Below are positions 1-7,735 of a stretch of 33,671 nt of DNA, piece after piece (within the stretch, counting starts at the first letter, position 1; each line of letters begins with the position of its first letter). The DNA is taken from NCBI GenBank assembly GCA_945923475.1, contig CAMELE010000024.1, positions 1 through 33,671 of the forward strand, given 5' to 3'. Source of the DNA: an uncultured Mollicutes bacterium. Its GTDB lineage: Bacteria > Bacillota_I > Bacilli_A > Acholeplasmatales > Anaeroplasmataceae. The notes below the pieces were generated by a model. It was given only the letters and a program-made list of their open reading frames with translations. It ran no database searches and had not been told where the DNA came from. The translations under genes and the position numbers were made by a program.

Positions 1-410
1 TATTCGTTAATTTGCGCTTTGATACGATTTGCAACTTCCTCTAAATTATACTTTCCTTCATTATTTGGAAATTCAAATTTAATACTGTCGTTCTTATACC
101 TAGGTATAAGATGAACATGAGCATGCATTACAGTTTGACCAGCTGCCTCATAAGAATTATTTATAATGTTAATTCCATCTGCGTTAGTTGCCTTTAAGAT
201 AACATTGGCTAATTTTTTTACAGCCTTCATAACCTCACAATAATTCTTATCATCAAGTGCTAGCAAAGTATCAGCATGGGCTTTAGGAATAACAAGAGTG
301 TGACCCATATTAGCTTGCGATAAATCTAAAAAAGCCATAACATACTCATTTTCATAAACCTTAGCACTTGGTATTTGACCATCCTTAATCATACAAAATA
401 TACAACCCAT
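1..410 (-). CDS. HIT-family nucleotide-binding hydrolase, cut by window edge
   Basis: Histidine-triad proteins are small hydrolases acting on nucleoside phosphoramidates and related dinucleotides. The translated product begins MGCIFCMIKDGQIPS, with a CxxC pair typical of bacterial HIT proteins, and carries the active-site motif HAHVHLIPR (His-x-His-x-His-x-x), encoded near bases 105-131. The start ATG at 410 follows a near-perfect Shine-Dalgarno AGGAGG about seven bases upstream. About 136 codons are visible. Bacterial members are usually 130-145 residues, so only the last few residues, or just the stop codon, lie beyond base 1. It is 39 bases downstream of gerQ on the same strand but has its own extended -10 promoter. 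The family call is firm; the physiological substrate cannot be told. Confidence 0.93.
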   Translation of the reverse strand, partial: MGCIFCMIKDGQIPSAKVYENEYVMAFLDLSQANMGHTLVIPKAHADTLLALDDKNYCEVMKAVKKLANVILKATNADGINIINNSYEAAGQTVMHAHVHLIPRYKNDSIKFEFPNNEGKYNLEEVANRIKAQINE

Positions 411-436
411 AAAATGTACCTCCTAAATTACTATTA

Positions 437-445
437 ATTATAGCA
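437..445 (-). promoter_or_regulatory. Extended -10 promoter for the HIT gene
   Basis: Read on the minus strand the sequence is TGCTATAAT, a perfect extended -10 (TGnTATAAT), placed just after the gerQ stop codon. The expected start point is about 20 bases before the ATG at 410. A -35 element at the matching distance is poor, which is usual for extended -10 promoters. It suggests the HIT gene is expressed in growth independently of the sporulation genes upstream. Confidence 0.55.
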
Positions 446-449
446 CATT

Positions 450-806
450 TTATTTGTTTGGTGTATTTTGATATGGATAATAATAATTTATTTCTTCTTC
501 AAATGTTATATAATCCAAATAAATTGAAAGAAGAAGATATCTCATATTAGTTTCTCTATCTGAAATAATAATATGGTCCTTTCCTGCCGCTTCGAGTGTA
601 CCCTTGAATATTTTAGAACCCCACTGTGCACCTTCAAAGTTCATGTAAACAGAAACTGTTTTACCTAGGTTTAATCTTAAAATATTCTCAATATAAGATT
701 CCTCTTGAGTATCGACATTGTTTTGAAACTGTGGATACCCTGGGTACTGCATTCCATACATAGGTCCCATATAAAATGGATACTGCGGATAATTACAATA
801 ATTCAT
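450..806 (-). CDS. gerQ: Spore coat / germination protein GerQ
   Basis: GerQ is an inner spore-coat protein required for retention of the cortex hydrolase CwlJ in the spore. The C-terminal ~80 residues match the family well: SYIENILRLNLGK, then QWGSKIFKGTLEAAGKDHII, then MRYLLLSIYLDYITFEEEINYYYPY. The ATG at 806 is preferred over an in-frame start 54 bases upstream because AAAGGA lies 8 bases before it, and the upstream start would overlap cwlJ; this gives 118 residues. The N-terminal 30 residues are rich in Tyr, Pro, Gln and Met and contain no lysine, unlike the B. subtilis protein, whose N-terminal lysines are transglutaminase targets. The Shine-Dalgarno abuts the cwlJ stop codon, so the two genes are almost certainly co-transcribed. 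GerQ-CwlJ adjacency is a known arrangement. Confidence 0.93.
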   Translation of the reverse strand: MNYCNYPQYPFYMGPMYGMQYPGYPQFQNNVDTQEESYIENILRLNLGKTVSVYMNFEGAQWGSKIFKGTLEAAGKDHIIISDRETNMRYLLLSIYLDYITFEEEINYYYPYQNTPNK

Positions 807-820
807 TTCTTTAGTCCTTT

Positions 821-1240
821 CTAATAACAATTTTCGCTTTCTAGAGGCTGATAGAAGCAATGATTTTTATACTTGCCACTATTCCATTGTCCAAACCATG
901 ATGCTCTACACGCTTGACCAAATGGATTATAAAACCATAAAGCAGTAGTTGCAGGTACAAAACGCTCACCATTAATACATCTTAATGCAAGCTTTTTATC
1001 AACCTCACGTGCACGTTGATTAAAATAGCTCTTAGTAGTAGCTTCAAATCCACCAGGAGATTGGTATACCATTTTGGTAATAGTGTTAATATTTTTGAAG
1101 TCGAGGCAATTACCTCTAACCCTATTAATACCAACATTACCAACTAGCAACATCCCCTTCTTACCTTCACCCTCTGCCTCAGCTCGCATTAATCTTGCAA
1201 GAAGTGCAACCTCACTATCGTTATATTTAACCACAGCCAT
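821..1240 (-). CDS. cwlJ: Spore cortex-lytic cell wall hydrolase CwlJ
   Basis: CwlJ hydrolyses spore cortex peptidoglycan during germination, notably in response to calcium-dipicolinate. The 139-residue product is a single SleB/CwlJ hydrolase domain: LLARLMRAEAEGEG near residues 13-26 (Glu21 is the likely catalytic acid), VGNVGINRV near 33-41, and the C-terminal NPFGQACRASWFG near 105-117. It has no signal peptide and no peptidoglycan-binding domain, which is typical of CwlJ and distinguishes it from SleB. The start ATG at 1240 follows a modest GGTGA. It is the first gene of a two-gene unit with gerQ, whose product family localises it. A candidate mother-cell sigma promoter lies about 70-100 bases upstream. 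Confidence 0.93.
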   Translation of the reverse strand: MAVVKYNDSEVALLARLMRAEAEGEGKKGMLLVGNVGINRVRGNCLDFKNINTITKMVYQSPGGFEATTKSYFNQRAREVDKKLALRCINGERFVPATTALWFYNPFGQACRASWFGQWNSGKYKNHCFYQPLESENCY

Positions 1241-1308
1241 TTAATCACCACTAATTTATATGTGATAATACTTTATTTTATTAATATATTTATCCAAAAA
1301 TTAATAAA

Positions 1309-1339
1309 TATAATATGTGAATTATATACTATAATATTT
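1309..1339 (-). promoter_or_regulatory. Candidate sigma-E type promoter for cwlJ-gerQ
   Basis: Read on the minus strand there is AAATATT (bases 1339-1333), a 15-base spacer, then CATATTATA (1317-1309). This resembles the B. subtilis sigma-E pattern KMATATT-N14/15-CATAcanT; the -10 also fits the looser sigma-K form CATAnnnTA. B. subtilis cwlJ is made in the mother cell, so the match is sensible. The region is extremely AT-rich, so a chance match is possible. Confidence 0.4.
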
Positions 1340-1458
1340 ATGAAAATTATAATGTCTAAAATTGAATATTTTTGTAACTTTTATGTATTAAAATAAATAA
1401 AATTATGATATCATTATTTTAAATTAAAAAAAGTATTTTATAAGTAAAGGAGGCACTT

Positions 1459-2247
1459 ATGAGTATCGATAAAAATAAGAAAGTTAAATTGATATTATAT
1501 TGGGTAATAAGAGGATTTAGTATTGCTTTAATCGTATTTGCTATTATAGGGTTGATTGCAAATGATGATCCTGAGGTTCCTTTTTCTAATTATGTCACAT
1601 ACATCATTCAATCAGTTTTATTGTTTGGCTTAACATATGTGCCAACGTTACTTGATAAGCTATTTCATATAAAAATACCATTTACAATTAATCTTATCTA
1701 TTTATTGTTTGTAACGGCATCAATATTGTTTGGAGAAATATTTGATTTTTATGTTAAATTTAGTTGGTGGGATGATGTACTTCATACATTCTCAGGATCC
1801 TTTATCGCAAGTCTTGGATTTATGACTATCTATTTTTTAAATGAGAAAAAAAATATAGATGTTAGACTGTCACCTTCGTTTATTATATTATTTTGCTTTT
1901 GCTTTTCGATGTGTGGATGCTTAATTTGGGAGGTAATAGAATTTACTATCGATGGTATATGGGGTTCTAATATGCAAAGATTCAAAGATTCTATAACTGG
2001 AGAACCATTTATAGGTAGAGAAGCTTTAATTGATACAATGAGTGATATTATTGAAGGCCTTGGTGGTGCTTTACTATTCTGTGTATTATCGTTAGTTGAT
2101 GTTAAGATTCGTAAGGAATCATTTATAAAAACATCATTAAATATAGAAGATAATAATTCTAAAGAAAATGAGAATTTAGATTTAAAGACTTCAGAAATTA
2201 AGGATTCAGATAGAAATGCTAATCCTTCAGATGATGATTTAGAATAA
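1459..2247 (+). CDS. Six-helix membrane protein, YjdF/DUF2238-like
   Basis: No specific function is recognised. The 262-residue product has about six hydrophobic segments (roughly residues 11-33, 45-63, 76-97, 107-127, 140-158 and 196-213). Polar motifs lie at membrane edges: WWDDVLHTFSG (103-113), WEVIEF (157-162) and DTMSD (192-196). This pattern of Asp-x-x-His and Trp-Glu at helix ends resembles the YjdF/DUF2238 family of uncharacterised membrane proteins, a tentative assignment. Residues ~225-262 form a polar, acidic, Asn/Ser/Asp-rich tail predicted to be disordered. The ATG at 1459 has a strong AAAGGAGG. It is a single-gene unit ended by a good terminator, between the divergent cwlJ operon and the HD-domain gene. 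Confidence 0.6.
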   Translation: MSIDKNKKVKLILYWVIRGFSIALIVFAIIGLIANDDPEVPFSNYVTYIIQSVLLFGLTYVPTLLDKLFHIKIPFTINLIYLLFVTASILFGEIFDFYVKFSWWDDVLHTFSGSFIASLGFMTIYFLNEKKNIDVRLSPSFIILFCFCFSMCGCLIWEVIEFTIDGIWGSNMQRFKDSITGEPFIGREALIDTMSDIIEGLGGALLFCVLSLVDVKIRKESFIKTSLNIEDNNSKENENLDLKTSEIKDSDRNANPSDDDLE

Positions 2248-2265
2248 AATAACTAAGTGAATAAT

Positions 2266-2308
2266 GCTATGAGTACAATAATCTTTGGTATTCATAGCTT
2301 TTTATTTT
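2266..2308 (+). terminator. Intrinsic terminator after the membrane protein gene
   Basis: The arms GCTATGAGTAC (2266-2276) and GTATTCATAGC (2288-2298) form an 11-bp stem with one G-U pair and an 11-base loop, followed directly by TTTTTATTTT. It separates the membrane protein gene from the HD-domain gene. Confidence 0.88.
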
Positions 2309-2335
2309 AAAAAGATAGATAAAATGATGTATAAT
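2306..2335 (+). promoter_or_regulatory. Sigma-A-like promoter for the HD-rnmV-rsmA operon
   Basis: A perfect -10 TATAAT (2330-2335) lies 18 bases after TTTAAA (2306-2311), which overlaps the T-tract of the preceding terminator. The gene start at 2359 is 23 bases further on. Confidence 0.5.
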
Positions 2336-2358
2336 AAACCTAAGGAGTGTGTGTATGG

Positions 2359-3591
2359 ATGTTTAAAAAACTAGAACGAACAAAAGTGTTTAGAGACCCA
2401 ATATATGGCTATATTCGAGTTAATTATGAAATAATTTTAAAACTAATTGATACATACGAATTTCAACGTTTAAGAAGAATTCGTCAATTATCTGGAGTTT
2501 CGATGGTTTTTCAAACTGCAGAACACTCTCGTTTTACGCATAGCCTTGGGGCATATGAATTATGTAATTTAGCTTTAGAGGGTATTGATGGACTTGCTGC
2601 TACATTAACAGAATATGAACAGGTTGTATTTTTAATCTCAGCCTTACTTCATGATATAGGACATGGACCATATTCTCATGCCTTTGAGCATGTAATGCAG
2701 GTATCACATGAGGAAATGACAGTTAAGCTAATTTTAGGAGATACGGAAATTAATCATGTTTTAAGTGAATATGAAAATTTAGCATCTGATGTAGCATCAG
2801 TAATCGCTCACGAAGGAAAGTATAAGTTAATTGAATCGCTGATTTCTTCTCAACTTGATGTAGATAGAATGGATTATTTATCAAGAGATGCCTATTTTAC
2901 AGGAGCAACCTATGGCAATATTGATTTTAGAAGAATTATTCGCTCACTTTTAGTTAAGGACAATCAGCTTGTATTAAGAGCTTCAGGTGTAAATTCTGTT
3001 GAATCATATATAATGGCTAGATATCACATGTACTGGCAGGTCTATTTTCATCCAACGGCTAGAGCATATGAGCTTTTATTGATGTCAATTTATAAAAGAA
3101 TCTATGATTTAGCTAAATCAAATAAAGCTACATCAGTTAATGCAGAAGCATTAATTAATGTTATTAATAATCCAGATGATTTAAAAAGCTATGTATTGCT
3201 TGATGATTCATATGTAAATGGAATGATTAAGTATCTAACATCATCAAATGATGAAATATTAAAGGATTTAGCATTGTCTTTTGAAAAAAGAAGTCTATAT
3301 CAGCATATAGAAATTGAAACTGCAAAGGACAGTAAGCAGTTAACAATAATCAAAGATAGTATAGATTCAAAATATTTACCATATTACTATATCCAAACTG
3401 AAGTATCACAAAAGGCATATTTACATACCAGTGGTGATAAAACAGATATTAATGATATAAAAATATTAAAGCCAGATGGTTCTATCGTTTCATTAGAGGA
3501 TTATTCACCAATTGTAAAAGGATTAATTGATAGTGCAAAGAAAACTAGTATTAGAGTATTTTATAAGGAGCCTTTATGTCAAATAAAATAG
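2359..3591 (+). CDS. HD-domain phosphohydrolase, YwfO/SAMHD1-like
   Basis: Proteins of this family are metal-dependent phosphohydrolases related to dGTPases and SAMHD1; some members hydrolyse dNTPs. The N-terminus (FRDPIYGYIRVN, then FQRLRRIRQLSG) is characteristic. The metal site is visible as His61 in EHSRFTHSLGAYE, His98-Asp99 in LLHDIGHGPYSH, and Asp167 in QLDVDRMDYLSRD. The length of 410 residues is close to B. subtilis YwfO (~433). A GTG at 2347 is in frame, but it overlaps the Shine-Dalgarno TAAGGAG, so the ATG at 2359 is chosen. The 3' end overlaps rnmV by 16 bases, indicating translational coupling. Substrate is unknown; a role in nucleotide-pool control would suit the neighbouring genes but is inference. 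Confidence 0.9.
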   Translation: MFKKLERTKVFRDPIYGYIRVNYEIILKLIDTYEFQRLRRIRQLSGVSMVFQTAEHSRFTHSLGAYELCNLALEGIDGLAATLTEYEQVVFLISALLHDIGHGPYSHAFEHVMQVSHEEMTVKLILGDTEINHVLSEYENLASDVASVIAHEGKYKLIESLISSQLDVDRMDYLSRDAYFTGATYGNIDFRRIIRSLLVKDNQLVLRASGVNSVESYIMARYHMYWQVYFHPTARAYELLLMSIYKRIYDLAKSNKATSVNAEALINVINNPDDLKSYVLLDDSYVNGMIKYLTSSNDEILKDLALSFEKRSLYQHIEIETAKDSKQLTIIKDSIDSKYLPYYYIQTEVSQKAYLHTSGDKTDINDIKILKPDGSIVSLEDYSPIVKGLIDSAKKTSIRVFYKEPLCQIK

Positions 3592-4130
3592 TAGTAGTCG
3601 AGGGTTCTCACGACGTTCAAGCTATAAAAAGAGTTTTTAAGAATGCTACTTGCTTAATAACAAATGGATCAGAGGTTCTTGATGAAACCAAATCAATGCT
3701 AAAGGCTTTAGCAAAGGATAATGAAATAATTGTTTTTACAGACCCCGATTTCCCCGGAGAAAGAATTAGGTCAAAAATACATGAAATAGTTCCATCCGCA
3801 ATAGATGTATTTATGAAAAAGGATTTGTGTATTAGTAAAAACAAAAAGAAGGTTGGCGTGGAGCACGCTACAGATGAGGATATATATAACGCTTTATATC
3901 CGTATTTAAATGGTAGTATTGAAAGAAAATCGGATATTACAATGAGGGATATTAGAGATTTTGGCTTGAATGGTAATACATTCTCTAAGAAAAAACGCGA
4001 TAAAATTAGCAATAAATTAAATATAGGAGCTCCTAATGCTAAAATGTTTTTACAAAGAATTTTAATGCTAGGCATTAGCAAGGAATGCTTAAAAAGGATG
4101 GTCGATGAGATTAATGAACAAGATAGGTAG
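3576..4130 (+). CDS. rnmV: Ribonuclease M5
   Basis: RNase M5 completes maturation of 5S rRNA by cutting both sides of the precursor helix with help from a ribosomal protein. The 184-residue product starts with a Toprim domain: VVVEGSHD with the catalytic Glu at residue 9, and FTDPDFPGERIR with the metal-binding DPD at 56-58. Asn-Gly at 30-31 also fits. The C-terminal half is the family-specific DUF4093-like region. The ATG at 3576 has AAGGAG upstream within the HD-domain gene, and the 3' end overlaps rsmA by 26 bases. rnmV followed by rsmA is a conserved Bacillota pair, both acting on ribosomal RNA. Confidence 0.95.
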   Translation: MSNKIVVVEGSHDVQAIKRVFKNATCLITNGSEVLDETKSMLKALAKDNEIIVFTDPDFPGERIRSKIHEIVPSAIDVFMKKDLCISKNKKKVGVEHATDEDIYNALYPYLNGSIERKSDITMRDIRDFGLNGNTFSKKKRDKISNKLNIGAPNAKMFLQRILMLGISKECLKRMVDEINEQDR

Positions 4131-4980
4131 TGTGGATAATACACTTAAGATAATTGAAGAGAATGATTTTAATATTAAAAAGAAGTTTGGTCAAAATTTT
4201 ATAATTGATCAAAATGTATTAAATAACATCGTAAATGCCTCAAAAATTACCGAAAATACATGTGTTATAGAAATCGGACCAGGTCTTGGAAGCTTAACTG
4301 AACTAATGCTAAAAAAAGCAAAAAAGGTTTTAGCGTTTGAAATTGATAAGGATTTAATTCCAATTTTAAATAATAATCTTGGTTCATATGATAATTTTAC
4401 ATTAATAAATGAAGATATTTTAAATGTAGATATTGATAAATATATAGATGAATATTTTCCAGATGAAGTAGATATAGCATTAGTAGCTAATTTACCATAC
4501 TATATCACAACCCCAATTATATTAAAGCTTTTATCGGAAACAAAAAGAATAAAGACCTATACAATGATGATGCAGGATGAGGTTGCGGATAGGATTTGCG
4601 CTTTAAAAAATATTAAGGATTATAATGCATTATCAATTTGTATTCAGTATAGAGCATCTGCAAAAAAGGTCCTAAATATATCTAGAAGCATATTCGTACC
4701 AAAGCCTAATGTTGATAGTGCTGTTATAAGGCTAGAATTATATGATACGCCACCATTTAAGGCACAAAATGAAGAATTTTTCTTTAAATTTATTAGAGAT
4801 GCCTTTTGCCAAAGAAGAAAGACGCTAGTAAATAATCTTAAACAAACCGGTTATAACAAAGATAATGTAGTTTTAGTTTTAAACGAATTAAATATACCAT
4901 TAGAGATTAGGTCAGAAGCCCTATCTGTTTCTGATTTTGTTCGTATTAGTGATATGTTATCTGCCAAGTCTATTAAATAA
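4105..4980 (+). CDS. rsmA: 16S rRNA (adenine1518/1519-N6)-dimethyltransferase
   Basis: RsmA (KsgA) dimethylates two adjacent adenines in the 3'-terminal hairpin of 16S rRNA late in small-subunit assembly. The 291-residue product shows the N-terminal KKKFGQNFIID (residues 25-35), the SAM-binding loop EIGPGLGSLT (56-65), the acidic NEDIL (102-106) and catalytic motif NLPYYITTP (129-137), then AFCQRRKTLVNNLK in the C-terminal domain. Two in-frame ATGs are possible; 4105 is chosen because AAGGA lies 6 bases before it, versus 15 bases before the ATG at 4114. It overlaps rnmV and is followed after 28 bases by yabG, as in B. subtilis. Confidence 0.96.
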   Translation: MRLMNKIGSVDNTLKIIEENDFNIKKKFGQNFIIDQNVLNNIVNASKITENTCVIEIGPGLGSLTELMLKKAKKVLAFEIDKDLIPILNNNLGSYDNFTLINEDILNVDIDKYIDEYFPDEVDIALVANLPYYITTPIILKLLSETKRIKTYTMMMQDEVADRICALKNIKDYNALSICIQYRASAKKVLNISRSIFVPKPNVDSAVIRLELYDTPPFKAQNEEFFFKFIRDAFCQRRKTLVNNLKQTGYNKDNVVLVLNELNIPLEIRSEALSVSDFVRISDMLSAKSIK

Positions 4981-5008
4981 TTATTGAATATAATAGAGTG
5001 GTGGTTAA

Positions 5009-5764
5009 ATGAATTATGTAATTAGAAGGAAATATCATGGGGATGTTTTATTTGAAGTAAAAAAAATAGTCAAGGATATTGCGATTATTAGGGGAGTCTA
5101 TGTTAGGCTTGTAGCTACAGCTCCAATTAGTGATTTGATATATGTTGATAGAAAAGAACTAAAATATTATCAAAATCAATTTAATAAAAGACATCCCAAC
5201 CTTTTTAATGAGGTTAATATGGTCCATAATCATTTAACTGGTAAAATTCTTCACATTGATAGTGATTATGAATATTTAAGGAAATGTAATGAGGTATATG
5301 AGCGTCTAAATTTATATTCAATTTGTGTTTTACTTGAGCCACATGAGATTGAAGACCATATAGTAAAGCTTGTTGAAGAATATAATGTTGATATTGTTGT
5401 ATTAACTGGTCATGATTCCTATAACAATCAAGGACTAGCGAATATGAGTAATTATACCTCGACAAAGGGATTTTATAATAGTGTTAAGGAACTAAGGAAA
5501 AAATATAGCAAGGATGATTTATTTATTTTTGCTGGAGCATGCCAATCAAATTTTGAAGCATTAATCGCAGCTGGTGCAAATGCTGCATCATCACCAAAAA
5601 GAGTAAATATTGATGCTTTAGATCCATTGGTTGTAGCTGTTAAGGCTTCCACAACTCCCTTTAATAAAATAATATCGTATGAAGCAATTTGGAATTATTC
5701 TATGGCAGGTCATGATGGAATATCTGGCATTGATTCTTATGGAAAGATGAGAATACTACGGTGA
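5009..5764 (+). CDS. yabG: Sporulation-specific protease YabG
   Basis: YabG is a mother-cell cysteine protease that trims spore coat proteins during coat maturation. Diagnostic family blocks are GKILHIDSDYEYL (78-90), VLTGHDSYNN (131-140), FAGACQSNFEALIAAGAN (174-191) and SSPKRVNIDALDP; His135 and Cys178 are the likely catalytic pair. It has 251 residues against ~290 in B. subtilis. The ATG at 5009 follows GTGGTGG. A TATAAT-like string at 4989-4994 has no good -35, so independent transcription is not shown. The position after rsmA is the conserved one, but veg and sspF, which follow yabG in B. subtilis, are absent and ispE comes next. Confidence 0.94.
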   Translation: MNYVIRRKYHGDVLFEVKKIVKDIAIIRGVYVRLVATAPISDLIYVDRKELKYYQNQFNKRHPNLFNEVNMVHNHLTGKILHIDSDYEYLRKCNEVYERLNLYSICVLLEPHEIEDHIVKLVEEYNVDIVVLTGHDSYNNQGLANMSNYTSTKGFYNSVKELRKKYSKDDLFIFAGACQSNFEALIAAGANAASSPKRVNIDALDPLVVAVKASTTPFNKIISYEAIWNYSMAGHDGISGIDSYGKMRILR

Positions 5765-5775
5765 TAATTTTAAAG

Positions 5776-5804
5776 AAAGGAAAATCAATTAAATGTTGAT
5801 TTAA
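5776..5804 (+). promoter_or_regulatory. Shine-Dalgarno serving a 3-codon ORF ahead of ispE
   Basis: AAAGGAAAA (5776-5784) is a good ribosome-binding site positioned for ATG 5793, but that frame reads only ATG TTG ATT TAA and stops at 5804. The ispE ATG at 5814 is in the same frame, nine bases after that stop, and has no convincing Shine-Dalgarno of its own. This looks like re-initiation or coupling from a minimal upstream ORF. Confidence 0.4.
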
Positions 5805-5813
5805 TATAGAAAT

Positions 5814-6647
5814 ATGGTTAAAGAAAAAGCATATGCTAAAATTAATATTGGACTAGAGGTCGGCGCATTAAGAGAAGATGGATATCATGATATGAATACT
5901 ATAATGGTTCCGATTAATTTATATGATGAGCTAACGCTTGAGCAAATTGATGAAGGAATTCAGTTAATTGATAATACCTCAATTAAGGTAGAGGATAATT
6001 TTGTTTATAAGGCAGCAAAGCTATTTTTAAGCCACTACAATATTACAAAGGGTGTTAGAATATTTTTAAACAAAAAAATTCCATCTGAGGCTGGTCTTGG
6101 TGGAGGATCATCAGATGCGGCAGCGGTACTTAGAGGACTTAATTATTTATTTTTTGTGGGCGCATCAATGGAGGAACTAGCTAATCTTGCAAAATGCTTA
6201 GGCTCTGATATGCCTTATTGTGTATATTCTAAGCTTGCATTTTGTAGTGGTCGTGGCGAGATTGTAAGCTTAATAGACATTAATTATGAGCGCAGGCCAG
6301 TTGCGATAATTAATCCACCCTATGGCTTGTCGACCAGGCTTGTTTATGAAACTGGTGTGTTTGATACAGTAAATATTCATAAAGAGCAATTTGAGGGAAT
6401 AAAGGAATTCCTAAAAACTGGTAATTTAGAATTGCTCAAAAGTAATCTATTTAATGAATTAGAAAAGCCTGCATTTATTCTTCAACCAGATTTAGAAGAG
6501 CTAAAGAAGAAAGTTGAAGCTTTGGGTCTTGTGGTCGGAATGTCCGGAAGTGGGACATCATTATTTGTGTTTGGAGATGAAAAGAAGCTAAAAGAACTAC
6601 CATATTTGTTTAAATATTACGATATATATCTAACAAATATCATGTAA
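5814..6647 (+). CDS. ispE: 4-diphosphocytidyl-2-C-methyl-D-erythritol kinase
   Basis: IspE is the GHMP-family kinase of the non-mevalonate (MEP) isoprenoid pathway; it phosphorylates the 2-hydroxyl of CDP-methylerythritol. The 277-residue product has the N-terminal KAYAKINIGL (catalytic Lys9), the glycine-rich ATP loop GLGGGSSDAA (94-103), the catalytic Asp in GSDMPY (130-135), and the C-terminal MSGSGTSLF motif. The only in-frame ATG that keeps the conserved N-terminus and avoids a stop codon is 5814, despite its weak ribosome-binding site. In B. subtilis ispE is followed by purR, yabJ, spoVG and glmU before prs; here only 104 bases separate ispE from prs. Confidence 0.95.
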   Translation: MVKEKAYAKINIGLEVGALREDGYHDMNTIMVPINLYDELTLEQIDEGIQLIDNTSIKVEDNFVYKAAKLFLSHYNITKGVRIFLNKKIPSEAGLGGGSSDAAAVLRGLNYLFFVGASMEELANLAKCLGSDMPYCVYSKLAFCSGRGEIVSLIDINYERRPVAIINPPYGLSTRLVYETGVFDTVNIHKEQFEGIKEFLKTGNLELLKSNLFNELEKPAFILQPDLEELKKKVEALGLVVGMSGSGTSLFVFGDEKKLKELPYLFKYYDIYLTNIM

Positions 6648-6680
6648 AACGCTTTATTAATTTTTTAAATAGATAATTAT

Positions 6681-6709
6681 TTGAAAAATAAGTCTTAGCA
6701 ATGTATAAT
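6681..6709 (+). promoter_or_regulatory. Sigma-A promoter for prs-pth-mfd operon
   Basis: TTGAAA (6681-6686), a 17-base spacer, then a perfect TATAAT (6704-6709). The start point would be about 6716, some 35 bases before the prs ATG. This is one of the best housekeeping promoters in the window. Confidence 0.8.
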
Positions 6710-6751
6710 AGTAATTGAGTTTTAAAAATAATTAAATATAGGAGTTATAAT

Positions 6752-7735
6752 ATGGCTATTTTAGATGGAAAGAAAATCAAATTGTTTACTTTGAGTGCTA
6801 ATCCGGAGTTAGCAAATGAAATTGCGAAGGCTTGTGGAGTACCTCTTTCAGATTGTGATGTACTACATTTTGCTGATGGAGAGATTAATGTAAGCATTAA
6901 CGAAACTGTTCGTGGTTGTGATGTTTTTGTTGTACAACCAACATCTGCCCCAGCTAACGATCACTTAATGGAATTATTAATTATGTGTGACGCCCTTAAA
7001 AGAGCATCATGTAAATCTATTTCCTTAGTAATCCCTTATTATGGATATGCTCGTCAGGATCGAAAGGCTAGAAGTCGTCAACCAATTAGTGCAAAGCTAG
7101 TTGCTGATTTAATTCAAGCAGCTGGAGCTGATCGTGTTATTACATTAGATTTACACGCTGCTCAAATTCAAGGATTTTTTAACATCCCTATTGATAATAT
7201 GATGGGACTTCCAGTTCTTGCAAACTATTTTTTAGATAAAAAACTACCAAATGTTTGTGTCGTGTCACCAGATCACGGTGGAGTTACTCGTGCTAGAGCA
7301 TTTGCTCAGGTATTAGAAGCTCCAATTGCAATTATTGATAAGCGTCGTCCTGAACCTAATAAGGCTGAGGTTATGAACATTATTGGTAATGTTGAAGGTA
7401 AGACCTGCATTATTGTTGATGATATGATTGATACTGCTGGTACCCTTGTAGCCGCATCAAACGCGTTAATTACAGCTGGTGCTAGTAATGTTTATGCTTG
7501 TGCTACTCATGGTGTTTTATCAGGCCCTGCAGTAGAACGTATTAATAATTCTGCATTACAAGAGGTTGTAATTACTAATACAATTGCTCAACCTAAGGAA
7601 AAGGAATCACCAAAAATTAAGGTATTATCAGTTGGTAGTATTTTAGGCCATGGTATTTTGCGTATATTTAAAGATGAATCCTTATCTGGCTTATTTACAT
7701 ATAGCTATGATAAGTCAAAAAGAGATTTACTATAA
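6752..7735 (+). CDS. prs: Ribose-phosphate pyrophosphokinase (PRPP synthase)
   Basis: Prs transfers pyrophosphate from ATP to ribose 5-phosphate, giving PRPP, the substrate of PurF encoded later in this window. The 327-residue product is a class I enzyme: [20 protein letters not shown] (96-115, the flexible ATP-binding region), [12 protein letters not shown] with His135, [14 protein letters not shown] (172-185), and the PRPP-binding loop [11 protein letters not shown] (221-231). Length is near the usual 310-320. The ATG at 6752 has TAGGAG upstream and a strong promoter beyond that. Its TAA overlaps the pth ATG by one base, so pth translation is probably coupled. Confidence 0.97.
   Translation: MAILDGKKIKLFTLSANPELANEIAKACGVPLSDCDVLHFADGEINVSINETVRGCDVFVVQPTSAPANDHLMELLIMCDALKRASCKSISLVIPYYGYARQDRKARSRQPISAKLVADLIQAAGADRVITLDLHAAQIQGFFNIPIDNMMGLPVLANYFLDKKLPNVCVVSPDHGGVTRARAFAQVLEAPIAIIDKRRPEPNKAEVMNIIGNVEGKTCIIVDDMIDTAGTLVAASNALITAGASNVYACATHGVLSGPAVERINNSALQEVVITNTIAQPKEKESPKIKVLSVGSILGHGILRIFKDESLSGLFTYSYDKSKRDLL

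Noticed and set aside
3617-4144. 175-codon open frame on the minus strand opposite rnmV
   Set aside because: It is an antisense shadow of rnmV, which has clear Toprim motifs. The translated product is a Ser/Leu/Ile/Phe-rich sequence typical of the reverse of an AT-rich Lys/Asp-rich gene, with no recognisable domain.
5214-5465. 83-codon open frame opposite yabG
   Set aside because: It lies wholly inside yabG, in the opposite direction, with no domain and no supporting ribosome-binding site.
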